In this document: piece by piece, positions 10,750-19,926 of the stretch | Numbering within the stretch: the first letter of the stretch is position 1 | Layout of the letters: each line of letters opens with the position of its first letter | Assembly: GCA_034521835.1 (NCBI GenBank) | Contig: JAXHMA010000006.1 | Coordinates: 620,001-684,000 of the forward strand | Source of the DNA: JAMQKA01 sp034521835 | Lineage (GTDB): Bacteria; Bacteroidota; Rhodothermia; Balneolales; Balneolaceae | Length of the DNA stretch: 64,000 nt | Direction of reading: 5' to 3' | The notes under the pieces: generated by a model | The model's input: the letters and a program-made list of their open reading frames with translations, nothing else | The model's database searches: none | What the model was told of the DNA's origin: nothing | Translations under genes and position numbers: made by a program

Positions 10750-11841
10750 ATGAAAAATATTTTAGTCACAGGAGCCGCAGGATTTATTGGATTTCATTTG
10801 GTACAGCGATTAATTAAAGAGGATTTTTTTGTTACCGGTCTCGACAACATCAATGATTACTATTCAACCGAATTAAAGTACGATCGGCTTGCGGAATTGG
10901 GAATAAAAAAGGAGGAAATTGTTGAGGATAAAATCACAGAAAGTGCTACAAATAAGAATTTAAAATTTATCAAAACCAATCTTGAAAACAAAGATGTCGT
11001 TGATAACTTATTTGAAACTGAAGGCTTTGATGTAGTTATAAATCTAGCGGCCCAAGCAGGTGTACGATATAGTCTTAAAGATCCTTATCGATATATTGAG
11101 AGTAATATTACCGGATTTTTGAATTTACTGGAGGGAGCTCGTAATCATTCACTAGACCATTTGATTTACGCTTCTTCGAGTTCTGTATATGGCGCTAATA
11201 CAGACATGCCCTTTTCTACAAAAGATAATGTTGATCACCCTATGAGTTTATATGCAGCCAGTAAAAAATCAAACGAACTTATGGCTCATACGTATTCCAA
11301 TCTTTTCGATATTCCATCCACAGGTTTACGCTTTTTCACCGTATATGGGCCTTGGGGACGTCCTGATATGGCATTATTCTTATTTACAGAAGCGATGTTA
11401 AATAATGAACCAATTGATGTGTTTAATCACGGTAATATGGAGCGTGATTTTACCTATATAGATGATATTGTAGAAGGTATCTATAGATTAATCCCCAAAC
11501 CGCCCGCTCCAAATGAAGATTGGTCAGGAAAAAATCCCGATCCGTCAACTAGCTTCGCTCCATACCGTATTTTTAACATTGGTAACAGTAGTCCGGTTAA
11601 GTTAATGGATTTTATCAATGAGATTGAGAATCAGCTGGGTATTCAAGCTGCTAAAAGAATGTTACCAATGCAGCCAGGAGACGTTCAAAAAACTTGGGCG
11701 GATGTTGATGACCTATTTGAATACATCGATTTTAAACCCCAAGTTGGTATCCGAGAAGGAATAAGAAATTTTGTAAAATGGTATGTCAACTATTACATGC
11801 TGAAAGATTCTAAAAAGGAAGTACTTGATAAAGTACGTTAA
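10750..11841 (+). CDS. UDP-glucuronate 4-epimerase-like protein
   Basis: Intact 363-residue extended SDR. The NAD-binding motif is TGAAGFIGFH. NLAAQAGVRYSL and YASSSSVYGANT precede the catalytic YxxxK (YAASKKSNE). The segment LRFFTVYGPWGRPDMA followed by GNMERDFTYIDDIVEG is the usual signature of UDP-glucuronate 4-epimerases (CapI/LpsL), which give UDP-galacturonate for capsule or LPS. It carries an insertion (about residues 55-75, KKEEIVEDKITESA) relative to the shortest family members. It is the last gene of the polysaccharide region before the IS cluster, and a long hairpin lies about 65 bases after its stop. Confidence 0.88.
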   Translation: MKNILVTGAAGFIGFHLVQRLIKEDFFVTGLDNINDYYSTELKYDRLAELGIKKEEIVEDKITESATNKNLKFIKTNLENKDVVDNLFETEGFDVVINLAAQAGVRYSLKDPYRYIESNITGFLNLLEGARNHSLDHLIYASSSSVYGANTDMPFSTKDNVDHPMSLYAASKKSNELMAHTYSNLFDIPSTGLRFFTVYGPWGRPDMALFLFTEAMLNNEPIDVFNHGNMERDFTYIDDIVEGIYRLIPKPPAPNEDWSGKNPDPSTSFAPYRIFNIGNSSPVKLMDFINEIENQLGIQAAKRMLPMQPGDVQKTWADVDDLFEYIDFKPQVGIREGIRNFVKWYVNYYMLKDSKKEVLDKVR

Positions 11842-11904
11842 CTCTATTCTTTATTGGTTCATCAGATAGCTGTAGTGTTCCAATATCATTTATTTACCTG
11901 TTGG

Positions 11905-11938
11905 TCTCCGCACAACTATTTAAGTAGTTATGCGGAGA
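11905..11938 (+). other. Hairpin after the polysaccharide genes
   Basis: TCTCCGCA at 11905-11912 pairs exactly with TGCGGAGA at 11931-11938. The stem continues inward with AACTA/TAGTT for about 13 pairs around a short loop. The following bases are purine-rich (AAAAGAAG), not a T-run, so it is not a standard intrinsic terminator. It may stabilise the mRNA 3' end or mark an old repeat end. Confidence 0.45.
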
Positions 11939-12088
11939 AAAGAAGATGCTGTAAAAATAGAAAAGAGAGGATTTTTTTTCAGGAAATTAGGGCTAAAGCA
12001 GAAAAATTAATCCCTCTCTCCATCTAAATAATAGCCTTTTATGACTATTTCGGTCATATGGTGCCACTTTCACATTAGCGGTTAACGG

Positions 12089-12699
12089 TCATTGGGTCAA
12101 GCGTTGTTTTTTTCGTAGTGACTGGCCTTTCATTTCCAACTGATGAGAAGTGTAGACCACCCGATCAGGATAGCATGAGCGATAGTACCTTCCCCAATCA
12201 ATTTATGCCAGCCGGATCCATCGGATGCAGACCAAAGTCATCGAGAATGAGCAAATCCGTTTTGTACAGGCTATTCAGCAGTTTGGCCTCGTCAAAATAT
12301 GGGCCGTCACAAAATAGCGGGTTTCAAGTCGGATCAGGCACGTTTGGTGACCCATCGCTTGTCCAAGTCGGCTTTTGCCGGGCCCGTAATAATTAGGTTC
12401 TCGGCCTTTCTGCAAAATTCAGGCTCAACAGGCGCCCCACATGGTTTCTGTCAAGTCCCTGATCGGGATGGTAGTCGATATCAGTGGCCGCAGCCAGCTG
12501 GCGGAAGCCGGCTCTTTTGATCAAGCCTGCAATTTTTCGCTGCTGGCGGTTTTCCCATTCAACGGCGATGAGAGGGTAGCCATCTCCTCATCAAGGCTGA
12601 GCTCACCGAGTGTATTGCCAGCCAGGGACTGTTGATATAGGTCGGCCATGGTCGGAAGCCACATGGCGCGCATTTTTCTAAGGTATTATGTAGGTTCAT
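12089..12699 (-). pseudogene. IS21-family helper ATPase IstB, degraded
   Basis: Read on the minus strand the region encodes the AAA+ ATPase of IS21 elements in pieces. The start MNLHNTLEK is at 12699, followed by EWENRQQRKIAGLIKRAGFR, then LIITGP where the Walker A begins, a Walker B-like LLILDDFGLHPMD, and a C-terminal DRVVYTSHQLEMKGQ ending KKQRLTQ. At least three frame changes are needed and the Walker A Lys region is disturbed. IstB assists the IstA transposase, whose remnant lies directly upstream on the same strand. Decayed and not functional as written. Confidence 0.8.
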
Positions 12700-12839
12700 A
12701 GGATTTGTATCAGCTTAATTGTAGTTAGTCCCTCCACGGATGTTGCCGTGGTCCGGAATGTGGTTGTCTAAAGGAAGTTCGGGCTGGCTGGTCTGGTCCA
12801 GATTATTTTTAGGATGTTGGCAATGGTTCGGGAGGATAT

Positions 12840-13400
12840 TATTTGGTCAGGGCTAGGATTCCAGTCGTTGTATACTTGGTGGTACGGGCGTGTCGGATCG
12901 ACCACTCATCCGTAGTGCAGAGCCAGGTCTTTGAGCGTTTTGTTGATCACCGGGGCATACTTGTGGCCTTTGGCCACCACCGCCTTCATGTTGTCGGCGA
13001 TAATGGCCTTGACTGCCCCGCCCAGCCAACTTTTGCAATCGGTGACGGCACCGGACCAGATTCTCCCGCTTTTGGGCCTCGGTTGCCTGCACGTAGGTGT
13101 ACTGGCTGCACGGCAGCAGGGCGACAAACACTTGTGCGAGCCGAATCTCACCTGTATCGCGGTCGACCCACCTGAGGGTCTTGCCGGCAAAATCCATAAA
13201 CAGCTTCTGGCCGGCCTGGTGGTGGATTATCCCACTGACTTTTGTGGTACCCTTCCACGCATTGAAGTGATGGACAAACTGGGTGTAGCGATACCCGCCG
13301 GGGTGGTCGGCCAGATAGCTTCTCCATAAGGTTTGTAGCGGGCCATATTAACGATATGCTGGATCTGCTTGGCGGCCAGGCGTTTCCGTTGGATCCTCGC
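12840..13400 (-). pseudogene. IS21-family transposase IstA remnant
   Basis: The minus strand encodes HPGGYRYTQFVHHFNAW, then KLFMDFAGKTLRWVDRDTG (first catalytic Asp in the DFAG motif), VFVALLPCSQYTYVQATEA and, in another frame, IIADNMKAVVAKGHKY and ALHYG. All are typical IstA blocks. Only about 190 of roughly 500 residues remain: the helix-turn-helix N-terminus and the third catalytic residue with the C-terminus are gone. It sits just upstream of the istB remnant, the normal istA-istB order. The right edge abuts an IS5-type fragment near 13400-13425. Confidence 0.8.
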
Positions 13401-13409
13401 TACCATCGA

Positions 13410-14070
13410 CAGCTATGGGTAATCCATATGCTCCATGAGCAACAACGCCAGATGTACCAGTCCCGCAGCCGGTGATGCGAGGAATGCATCGTGAGCATCA
13501 GCCAGCCGCATGTTCACCCAATTGTGCACGGCAAAAAGGGCAAACGCGTGGAGTTCGGGGCCAAGCTGGGCCTGTCGCTGTTTGATGGTTACCTGACCCA
13601 CCAAACCATCAGCTGGGATGCCTACAACGAGGGCGGTGACCTTTCCGGCCAAGCCGAAACCTACCGGCTGCTGACCGGCCGGTACCCGGAGCTGATTCAG
13701 TGCGACAAGATTTATCATACCAACGACAATCGCAGCTGGTGCCGCGAGCACGGGATTCGCGTGGGCGGCTGTTCCAAAAGGGCCCAGCCCTAAGCAGACG
13801 GCCTACCAGAAAAGGAAACAACGCAAAGAGTACACCGATCGCAATCACATTGAAGGGCGCATTGGCAATGCCAAGCAAGCCCTTTCGCTGAATCAGATCA
13901 AGGCCAAACTCCGAGATACCTCAGAGACCTGGATCGCAGCTACCTTGTTTGTCCTTAACCTTTCAGCCTTCGCTGCCAAGTCAGGTCGTGACTTATTGAG
14001 AAGCCCTAATTACGTAGGCATGGCTGATATCTCCTATACGCTGATTTCTTCCAGGTTGGTAGCCAAGTGA
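13410..14070 (+). pseudogene. IS5-like transposase, C-terminal fragment
   Basis: The plus strand reads LHEQQRQMYQSRSRRC, then SISQPHVHPIVHGKKGKRVE, then FGAKLGLSLFDGYL, YPELIQCDKIYHTNDNRSWC, and in a later frame NHIEGRIGNAKQALSLNQIK and a C-terminal SETWIAATLFVLNLSAFA. This is the second half of a DDE transposase of the IS5-related group: the D in the CDKIY block and the E in IEGRIGNAK are the catalytic positions. The N-terminal half is missing and two frame changes are present. Its 3' end at about 14070 cuts into a decarboxylase gene fragment. Confidence 0.75.
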
Positions 14071-14480
14071 TCCACTTTTATACAGGATGCTCCAATCTGA
14101 AACTGCTCATGCAACAATTTTTCTCTGAAGAAATCATGGTATTTATTTTGTCCACATACATCCATTTCTTAGGGTTGAAGGTGACTGAGTCAGCTTGCCC
14201 AATCCCATCAAGAAGATGTTTATATCAGTGTGCGAATACAATTACCCCAGCATACGCAGCATCCACATGAAACCATTGCTTTATTGGCCTAAGTAATCTC
14301 AGTCAGTTGAGAATGAAATTTATTTTCCGGTTGCAGTGGTATCCAGCTGTGGCAACCTGGTAAAATGGCAGTTGATCAGTCTGTTCTATCTCCTCAAGAA
14401 TTTTTTTAAGTGCTCCAGGATCTATTTTCGAATCCTGTTGGTGGGCGCTTGCAAATGAACCAGACTCCCCCCACTTACTT
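14065..14480 (-). pseudogene. Group II PLP-dependent decarboxylase fragment
   Basis: Read on the minus strand the order is KIDPGALKKILEEIEQ, LPFYQVATAG, WFHVDAAYAGVI, LLDGIGQADSVTFNPKKWMY, and finally REKLLHEQFQ. This matches the middle of pyridoxal-dependent amino-acid decarboxylases (aromatic amino acid / diaminobutyrate type). DAAYAG holds the Asp that contacts the PLP ring nitrogen, and NPKKW holds the Schiff-base Lys (usually N-x-H-K-W). Both ends are lost, one to the IS5-like fragment and the other to an IS110 remnant, and frame changes occur inside. It is the only non-mobile chromosomal gene relic in the IS graveyard and tells what once stood here. Confidence 0.7.
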
Positions 14481-14481
14481 A

Positions 14482-15400
14482 CCAGGCGGTCGTCGAACGG
14501 GCCAGCAGTTGGTATCTGGCTGAGCGATTGGTGTCGAGCTAATGCTGTTGTCCTAACTTTGACCCACTCCAAGATGCGAGAGCCATCAGCTACGCGAAGG
14601 TAAAAACCGACAAAGTGGATGCCAGAACCTTGGCCGAACTGTTTCGGGAGGACCTTATTCCGGAGGCGTACCAGATCAAACATGACCGCCGGGAAACTCG
14701 GGAACTTACGCGCGGACGCCTGCGGCTCGTCCAGTGGCGGGGCAAGTTGCAATCCACACTGTGGAACCAGGCCGTTACATACAACGTGCCCATCAGCGGC
14801 TCCCAGTGGCGCTATCTGGATAAGCTACAAGATTGGCTGCAACCACAGTTGTCACCGGCAGCGAGCCTTCAGGCCCAGCTAATGATCGAGCAGATTAGTC
14901 AACTACAGCAACATATCCACCGGATCGAACAGGAAATTGAAAAGCAAATACCCTTTGGAGCCTCCGCCGAGCGGCTGATGACTGTACCCGGGCTGGGAAA
15001 GTAGGCGCCTGGACGATCTTGGCCGAAATAGGTGACATCAGGCGATTCCCTTCGGCCAAGCAGTTTGTCAGCTACTGCCGGCTGGCAGGAGGTAGCCAAA
15101 GACAGTGGGGGGAACCGTCGGCACAAGTCAGGCAACAAAGATGGCAACACCTACCTGCGAGCGGCTTTCGGGCAAGCAGCGGTTTCGGCCTACACCCATT
15201 ACAAAGTGGTCAGGAAATTCTATCGAAAAATTAAGCGCCGTCGCGGTCGGCCCTTGACGCGAGCTGTGGTCGCGAAAGAACTGGCCAAAGGCGTCTGGCA
15301 CATGCTGACCAAAGATCAGGAGTACAAAGGATTTAAGGGACAGCCGGTAAGGGCGGCCTCCCAAACCTGCTGGCCCCAGCCGATAAGCCCGTATGTCTAA
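14482..15400 (+). pseudogene. IS110-family transposase remnant (copy A)
   Basis: Homologous throughout to copy C at 18864-19926. The shared order is AISYAKVKTDKVDARTLAEL, LTRGRLRLVQWRGKLQSTLW, PGLGKVGAWTILAEIGDIRR, QFVSYCRLAGG, GNKDGNTYLRAAFGQAA and CWPQPISPYV. The KTDxVDA block is the DEDD nuclease region, and the C-terminal domain with the serine-bearing transposase_20 segment is largely present. About 50 N-terminal residues with the first catalytic Asp are missing: homology starts at about 14482, abutting the decarboxylase fragment. Two or three frame changes follow, near 14580, 15003 and 15100. Not functional as written. Confidence 0.85.
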
Positions 15401-15686
15401 CCGGGACACCGAAGGTAAGCCCGTAGTGCGGGATTGGGACATCGGCTGGCCGGCCGGCGGGAGATCTGGAATAGTCTCGGTAAGCACACTGACGCAGCTT
15501 CCGCCCACCCGCAGAAGACAAGCCCGAAAAGAGGGTTGGATGCCGGCAGGTAATCCGAGCTTGATCAATTGACACCGGTTGCCAGCGATAGGGTTGAATA
15601 AGATTTATGAATGGAAGTAAAAAGAAGAAGACTGGGTGAGGACTGTCTGCTTGACATTTTCCTTTTTAAAAGGGTTAGAGCAACCT
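15401..15686 (+). other. 3' non-coding flank of IS110 copy A
   Basis: Follows the transposase stop. It shares ordered blocks with the flank of copy C: GATTGGGACATCGGCTGG at 15432-15449, AGATCTGGA at 15462-15470, a GTAAGCCCGTA block, and TTGGATGCCGG near 15537. Some IS110-group elements carry their guide (bridge) RNA in a terminal non-coding region. Whether that is so here is only a hypothesis. Confidence 0.4.
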
Positions 15687-15989
15687 TTATTCAGGCTTGA
15701 TCTCAGATTCATCTTCATCTTGTCTGGCGTGACGAATAGTCAAAATGTCGATGTGATCCTGGTTGATTTCATAGATGATCAAGTAATTGGATTGAACCAC
15801 AAGCTGTCGGACTATTTCGTCATTTAGAGCAGGAACAATCTGGCCTGAGCGGGGATGTTTCTTCAAATGCTGGACACGTTTTTCAAACTCTTCAACAAGA
15901 GCCAATGCAGCATCTACATTATCTTTTGAAATGTAGTCTACAATTTCATCAATTTTTCGTTGAGAAGTAGGAGACCAGACAATTCGCAT
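15687..15989 (-). CDS. RelE/ParE-type toxin
   Basis: 100 residues with the ParE/RelE fold signature. It opens MRIVWSPTSQRKIDEIVDYI, has a long helical hairpin (ALALVEEFEKRVQHLKKHPRSGQIVPAL), then strands IVRQLVVQSNYLIIYEIN and IDILTIRHARQ. Toxins of this family act on DNA gyrase (ParE) or on ribosome-bound mRNA (RelE); residues here do not settle which. Its start directly follows the antitoxin stop, a bicistronic layout typical of type II pairs. It lies among insertion-sequence debris but is intact. Confidence 0.85.
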   Translation of the reverse strand: MRIVWSPTSQRKIDEIVDYISKDNVDAALALVEEFEKRVQHLKKHPRSGQIVPALNDEIVRQLVVQSNYLIIYEINQDHIDILTIRHARQDEDESEIKPE

Positions 15990-16274
15990 TTATACTTTCC
16001 CCAACCGTTCCTTCAATGAACTCATGACTTCTTCATGCTCGGTACCTTTGCCATCTTCAATTTCTTGACGAGCTTGGTTAATTTCCTGAAGCAATTCAAT
16101 AGTATCGATCATTTGCTCATAATCACCGACATCAAGCAAAACAGCTGAACTTTTCCCGTGCTGGGTAATAACAAGAGGACGATGCTCCTTTTTAATTTTT
16201 TCAATCATTGAAGCTGCATTGGCCCGAAATTCGGACAACGGCTGAATGTCTTTATCTAGCTGGACACGTTTCAT
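15990..16274 (-). CDS. Phd/YefM-type antitoxin
   Basis: 94 residues. The N-terminal Phd fold reads IQPLSEFRANAASMIEKIK, followed by PLVITQHGKSSAVLLDVGDYEQMI, the standard Phd/YefM DNA-binding core. The C-terminal tail is acidic and helical (INQARQEIEDGKGTEHEEVM) and would wrap the toxin. It is the first gene of the pair and would repress its own promoter, expected in the 268 bases upstream (16275-16542). That stretch contains no other gene. Confidence 0.87.
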   Translation of the reverse strand: MKRVQLDKDIQPLSEFRANAASMIEKIKKEHRPLVITQHGKSSAVLLDVGDYEQMIDTIELLQEINQARQEIEDGKGTEHEEVMSSLKERLGKV

Positions 16275-16542
16275 AACGCTATAAGTTGTGTTAATAAGTG
16301 ACTTTTAAATAGTACAAATAAAAGTACAAACTAACAACAAGCGAAATGCGAATAGGTGCTATAACGACATTGCGCATAACCGGCGCACGCATTTCTGAAA
16401 TAAGCAACTAACGAAAGAAGAGACTTAAAACCAATAGTGGCAAAGAATTGGCGAGGCACGTCCGGTATTATGTATTAGAAAGAGGACACCTGTAGATTGG
16501 TAGCAGTTTACCACCACCATCAACCTAACAGGAGGTGTTCTT

Positions 16543-17579
16543 ATGCATACAACTACCCATTACGCAGGTTTGGATATACATGCAACCAATACCGTCATCC
16601 AGTCAATCGATCCTCAGGGAGTCATGATTGACGGGCAGGAGGTGCCCACCCGTCCCGAAACATTGATCGGATGGGTCAAAAACTATTCCTATGGTCTGCT
16701 TCAGGTGCTCCTTGAGCAAGGTACGCACGCGAGGTGGGTGGCCAATGCCTTGGCCGGGTGGGTTGACCGGGTGATTATTTGCGATCCGGCCGAGAATGCC
16801 CTGATTCACGGCGGGGGAAATAAAAATGATCGGGTTGATGCCCATAAACTGGCCCGCCTGCTTCGGCTGGAGGAGTATAAGCCAGTCTGGTGGCAACCCA
16901 TGGAGGATCGGCATGTTTTTAAGTCGCGGATGAAGATGTACCTCTGCCAACGGCAGGCCAAGGCCTCAGGGATTCAGCGTCTGATAGGCTACTTGCGGCA
17001 TATAGGCGTCTCGATTCCAACCAGCGAAAGCCGCTTTAGCTTCAAACGTGGCCGGCAGTGGATCGGCCAAATAGATTCCCAAGAACACCTGGACTTGGCC
17101 AAACAGAAGCTGGAATTTATCCGCTACCACCATAAGCAGTCGAGGGATATTTTTAAGGACATTCGCCGGCAGGGTCGCCAGTACTGGGAAATAGCCGAAT
17201 TCGCTAATATTCCGGGTATAGGTCAGGTAGGCTCTCATCTGTTTTCGGCGATTCTGGAAGATCCCCACCGGTTCCGCCGGAAGAGTCAGCTCTATAAGTT
17301 TTGCCAGTTGGCCGTAACCAGCGCCAGCTCAGGCGGGCAGCCGATCGGCCACAAGCGGTTAGACAAACGCGGCTACTCCGAGCTCAAAGCGATGAGCCAG
17401 CGGGCCTGGCTGGGGCGATGAACTGCAAAGAAGATAATGAGGTCAAACGATTATGGAAGGCCAGTTGCCGCCGCTCGGACAGTAAGCGAAATGCAAGGCT
17501 TACTACGCAGCGTAAAATTATTAGCGTCAAGTGGGCCTTGTGGAAGAATGGCCAGCCCTATAACCCTAAACGATTTTAA
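16543..17579 (+). mobile_element. IS110-family transposase (copy B), one frameshift
   Basis: The start at 16543 is backed by a strong ribosome site (AGGAGGTG) nine bases upstream. The DEDD nuclease domain shows AGLDIHATN (first Asp), LLEQGTHARW, VIICDPAENALI and NDRVDAHKLARLLR. The C-terminal domain shows FANIPGIGQVGSHLFSAIL and the serine segment ASSGGQPIGHKRLDKRGYSE. A frameshift near 17400 moves the end into another frame (EVKRLWKASCRRSDSKRNAR ... WALWKNGQPYNPKRF), which completes a normal length of about 345 residues. It differs strongly from copies A and C, so it belongs to another IS110 subgroup. Element ends were not defined, since this family lacks clear terminal repeats. Confidence 0.85.
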
Positions 17580-17982
17580 CAACACCATGAAAACACTCTT
17601 TTACCCCAACGAAGATAGCCCGTGATGGGCAACACCCGGCAGACTCTAATTAACTTGTGATCCACAGGTTCCCTATGAGATCCTCGTCCGGTTAGTCGCC
17701 GGGCTCTTTTTATCGAAGGATATTTTCTTCGTGAATGAATAAGCCATATAAGTCCATAGGCGCCCCGGGCAACCGGGGCAGTCTCAGATAAACATTCATA
17801 TCCATCTACCAATTGTGCTTTAGCATCACTGCTGTAAGAATGGGAGGAAAGGTAACACAAGTAATTCCACAAACAGATGTCCCATTCAACACTCTCAGCG
17901 GGACTATTGAAGAAGTGTGTGATGTGTTGACTTTCTAATACATAAAGGTGTTAATGCGCTTGATATAGGTTAGCCCTATTTT
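17580..17982. other. IS110 copy B 3' flank and gene-free spacer
   Basis: About 400 bases with no gene I can support. The first part (17580-17720) follows the copy B transposase and contains short GC-rich inverted pieces (CCCGTGATGGGC, CCGGTTAGTCGCCGG), as expected for a structured IS110 non-coding end. The rest holds a GC hairpin at about 17761-17780 (GCCCCGGGCAACCGGGGC) and AT-rich sequence leading to the toxin gene. Confidence 0.4.
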
Positions 17983-18376
17983 CTATCTTTCTATAGCATA
18001 CTCTTTCAAATGTTTAGCAACATCTTCTTTAGATTTGTCTTTTGACAAAAAGTCCAAGACCAAGTCAGCAAGTTCCAGATCATAAGACTCTTCAACTTCA
18101 TATCCATTGAGATACAAAAACGTCAGGGCAGAGGCCAAAGCCGTATCGCTTATTTCCATCGACAAAGGGATGCCGGATCGTTAAACAAATGATATAGCTG
18201 GCTGCCATTTCAAATAGGTCATTTAGATATTCACCCTCGAAACTTGCTTTGGGTGCATCAGCGCAAGTCTGAATATCCTGCTCTTGTCGAATACCTGGAT
18301 CACCGCCTGCTTTTTTAATCTCTTGCTCATGGATGAATAAAATATCTTCCACTGTTAGAAAGGAAGGTTCCGCCAT
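17983..18376 (-). CDS. Doc/Fic-family toxin (death-on-curing type), one frameshift
   Basis: About 130 residues after joining two frames near 18155. The N-terminus reads LTVEDILFIHEQEIKKAGG, the usual Doc opening. The active-site loop HPFVDGNKR matches the Fic/Doc motif HxFx(D/N)GNKR that binds ATP and carries the catalytic His. In the second frame the typical continuation TALASALTFLYLNGYEVEES runs to the end. Doc kinases phosphorylate EF-Tu. The frame change falls right after the motif (GNKR-YGFG), so the function depends on whether the indel is real. It follows and overlaps the AbrB-type antitoxin gene by one base. Confidence 0.85.
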
Positions 18377-18582
18377 TATTCACCCAGTTTGTCTAACGAT
18401 TTACGATGTTTCTTACTGACTTCCTCATAGGCAGAGGTTGCACTAACTTTTTTAATCAAAAGCCCTTCATCTTGTGGGATAATTTCAACTTGGTCGTCAT
18501 CTTCCACTTTCAAAAGCTTGAGCAGAGCTTTTTCCAGCAAAACACCGCGACTGTTTCCTATTTTTTGGAGTTTCTTAATCAT
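18376..18582 (-). CDS. AbrB/MazE-type antitoxin
   Basis: 68 residues with the swapped-hairpin SpoVT-AbrB DNA-binding fold: MIKKLQKIGNSRGVLLEKAL, then DDQVEIIPQDEGLLIKKVS. The C-terminal tail (SAYEEVSKKHRKSLDKLGE) is charged and would contact the toxin. The family binds DNA as a dimer and represses its own operon. Here it is paired with a Doc-type toxin, where the textbook partner is Phd. Confidence 0.85.
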   Translation of the reverse strand: MIKKLQKIGNSRGVLLEKALLKLLKVEDDDQVEIIPQDEGLLIKKVSATSAYEEVSKKHRKSLDKLGE

Positions 18583-18863
18583 AACTCTATTGCTTTACGT
18601 TCTTACAAAGTTATTAACATAAGAATACGAAATAAAAAGCAAAAAAGTATATAAGAAGGGAAGTTTTAATACGGCTAACGGCCCACAGTTTAACCGGTTT
18701 CGGCATTGTTGCTGGTAATGTGGAGAAAAGATGGAATTCCTACAAGCCAATATTTTTGAATGGGTAAACAGTGGCCAAGTCCGTGTTGAAACCGTTGATC
18801 TTTACAAAAAGGATGCCCCCACCTAGATTGTAGTTTCCACACAAACAAACTAAGGAGGACATC

Positions 18864-19926
18864 ATGACCCATATAGCAATCGATTTACATAGCCGAAATA
18901 TGACACTTGTAGCTATTAATGACAACGCAAAGTTACTGGCGGAAGAAAAGGTGACCAATACGCCTGCGAATTTGAGTGCGTTCTTTGACCGGTTTTCCGG
19001 CCCTATCCAAGCCGTCGTTGAATGCACCAGCTACTGGTATTGGGTAGCCGATTGGTGCACCGAACATGAAGTACCCCTGACGCTGGCGCATGCCAAGATG
19101 CTCAAAGCCATTAGCTATGCCAAGGTGAAGACCGACTCGGTGGATGCCCGAACACTGGCCGAACTGCTTACGGGTTGGGCTTATCCCCGAAGCTCATCAA
19201 TGTCGCCGGGACCAGCGCGACCTGCGTGAGCTAACTCGCGGGCGGCTACGAATGATTGAGCGACGCTCAAGTTTGCAGTCCAGCCTTTGGCAGCTGGCTG
19301 CCAAGTATAATGTGATCGTTCAGGATGTAGGCTGGCGGTATCTGGACCGGCTGGGCGATTTTCTACAGCAACAACTTCCGGAGGTAGCATGGATGGAGGC
19401 ACAGCTGCTTCTGGATCAGATTCGTTTGACTCAGAATCATATTATTGCCCTGGAGCAGGCCATTGAGCAACAAACCGGTTTTCACGAGAATGTAGAACAA
19501 CTCAAAGTCCTTCCCGGATTCGGACTGGTCTGCGCCTGGACGGTGGTGGCTGAGATCGGCAACATTGCCCGGTTTCCATCGGATAAACAATTTGTCAGTT
19601 ATTGCCGGCTGGTACCGGGCAGTAAGGATTCGGGCGGTAAACATCGCCATCGCAGCAAAAACAAAGATGGCAACCGGTATCTGCGCATCGCCTTCAACCA
19701 GGCAGCCATAGTCGCCTATCGGGATTATCCGGTGGTAAAGGAACACTTCAAGAAAGTGAAGCGGCGCAGCGGCAAACATGTCGCCCGCACGGTGGTAGGT
19801 AAAGAGCTGGCCAGGATTGTCTGGCAGATGCTTAGTAAAGGTGAAGAGTATAAAGGATATAAAGGCAGAATGACAAGAATTACCACTCAAAACTACTGGC
19901 CACAACCCATAAGCCCGGGCGCATAA
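18864..19926 (+). mobile_element. IS110-family transposase (copy C), one frameshift
   Basis: The start is supported by AAGGAGGACATC just upstream of the ATG. The DEDD domain shows IAIDLHSRN (first Asp), VVECTSYWYW, LTLAHAKMLKAISYAKVKTD and SVDARTLAEL. After a frameshift near 19170 it continues with LTRGRLRMIERRSSLQSSLW, LPGFGLVCAWTVVAEIGNIA, FVSYCRLVPG, KNKDGNRYLRIAFNQAA and YWPQPISPGA. It is about 350 residues long, complete apart from the indel, and about 60 percent similar by eye to copy A. It is the best-preserved member of this subgroup in the window. Confidence 0.87.

Noticed and set aside
12843..13329. Plus-strand GC-rich frames in 12.8-13.3 kb as genes
   Set aside because: They are antisense shadows of the IS21 transposase remnant on the minus strand.
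14303..14752. A single 149-codon minus-strand gene
   Set aside because: Its first half is antisense to the IS110 copy A transposase; only the part below about 14480 belongs to a real (decarboxylase) relic.
17576..17872. Minus-strand 98-codon frame after IS110 copy B
   Set aside because: No recognisable domain, overlaps the IS110 3' end, and contains repeat-like GC hairpins; not supported as a gene.
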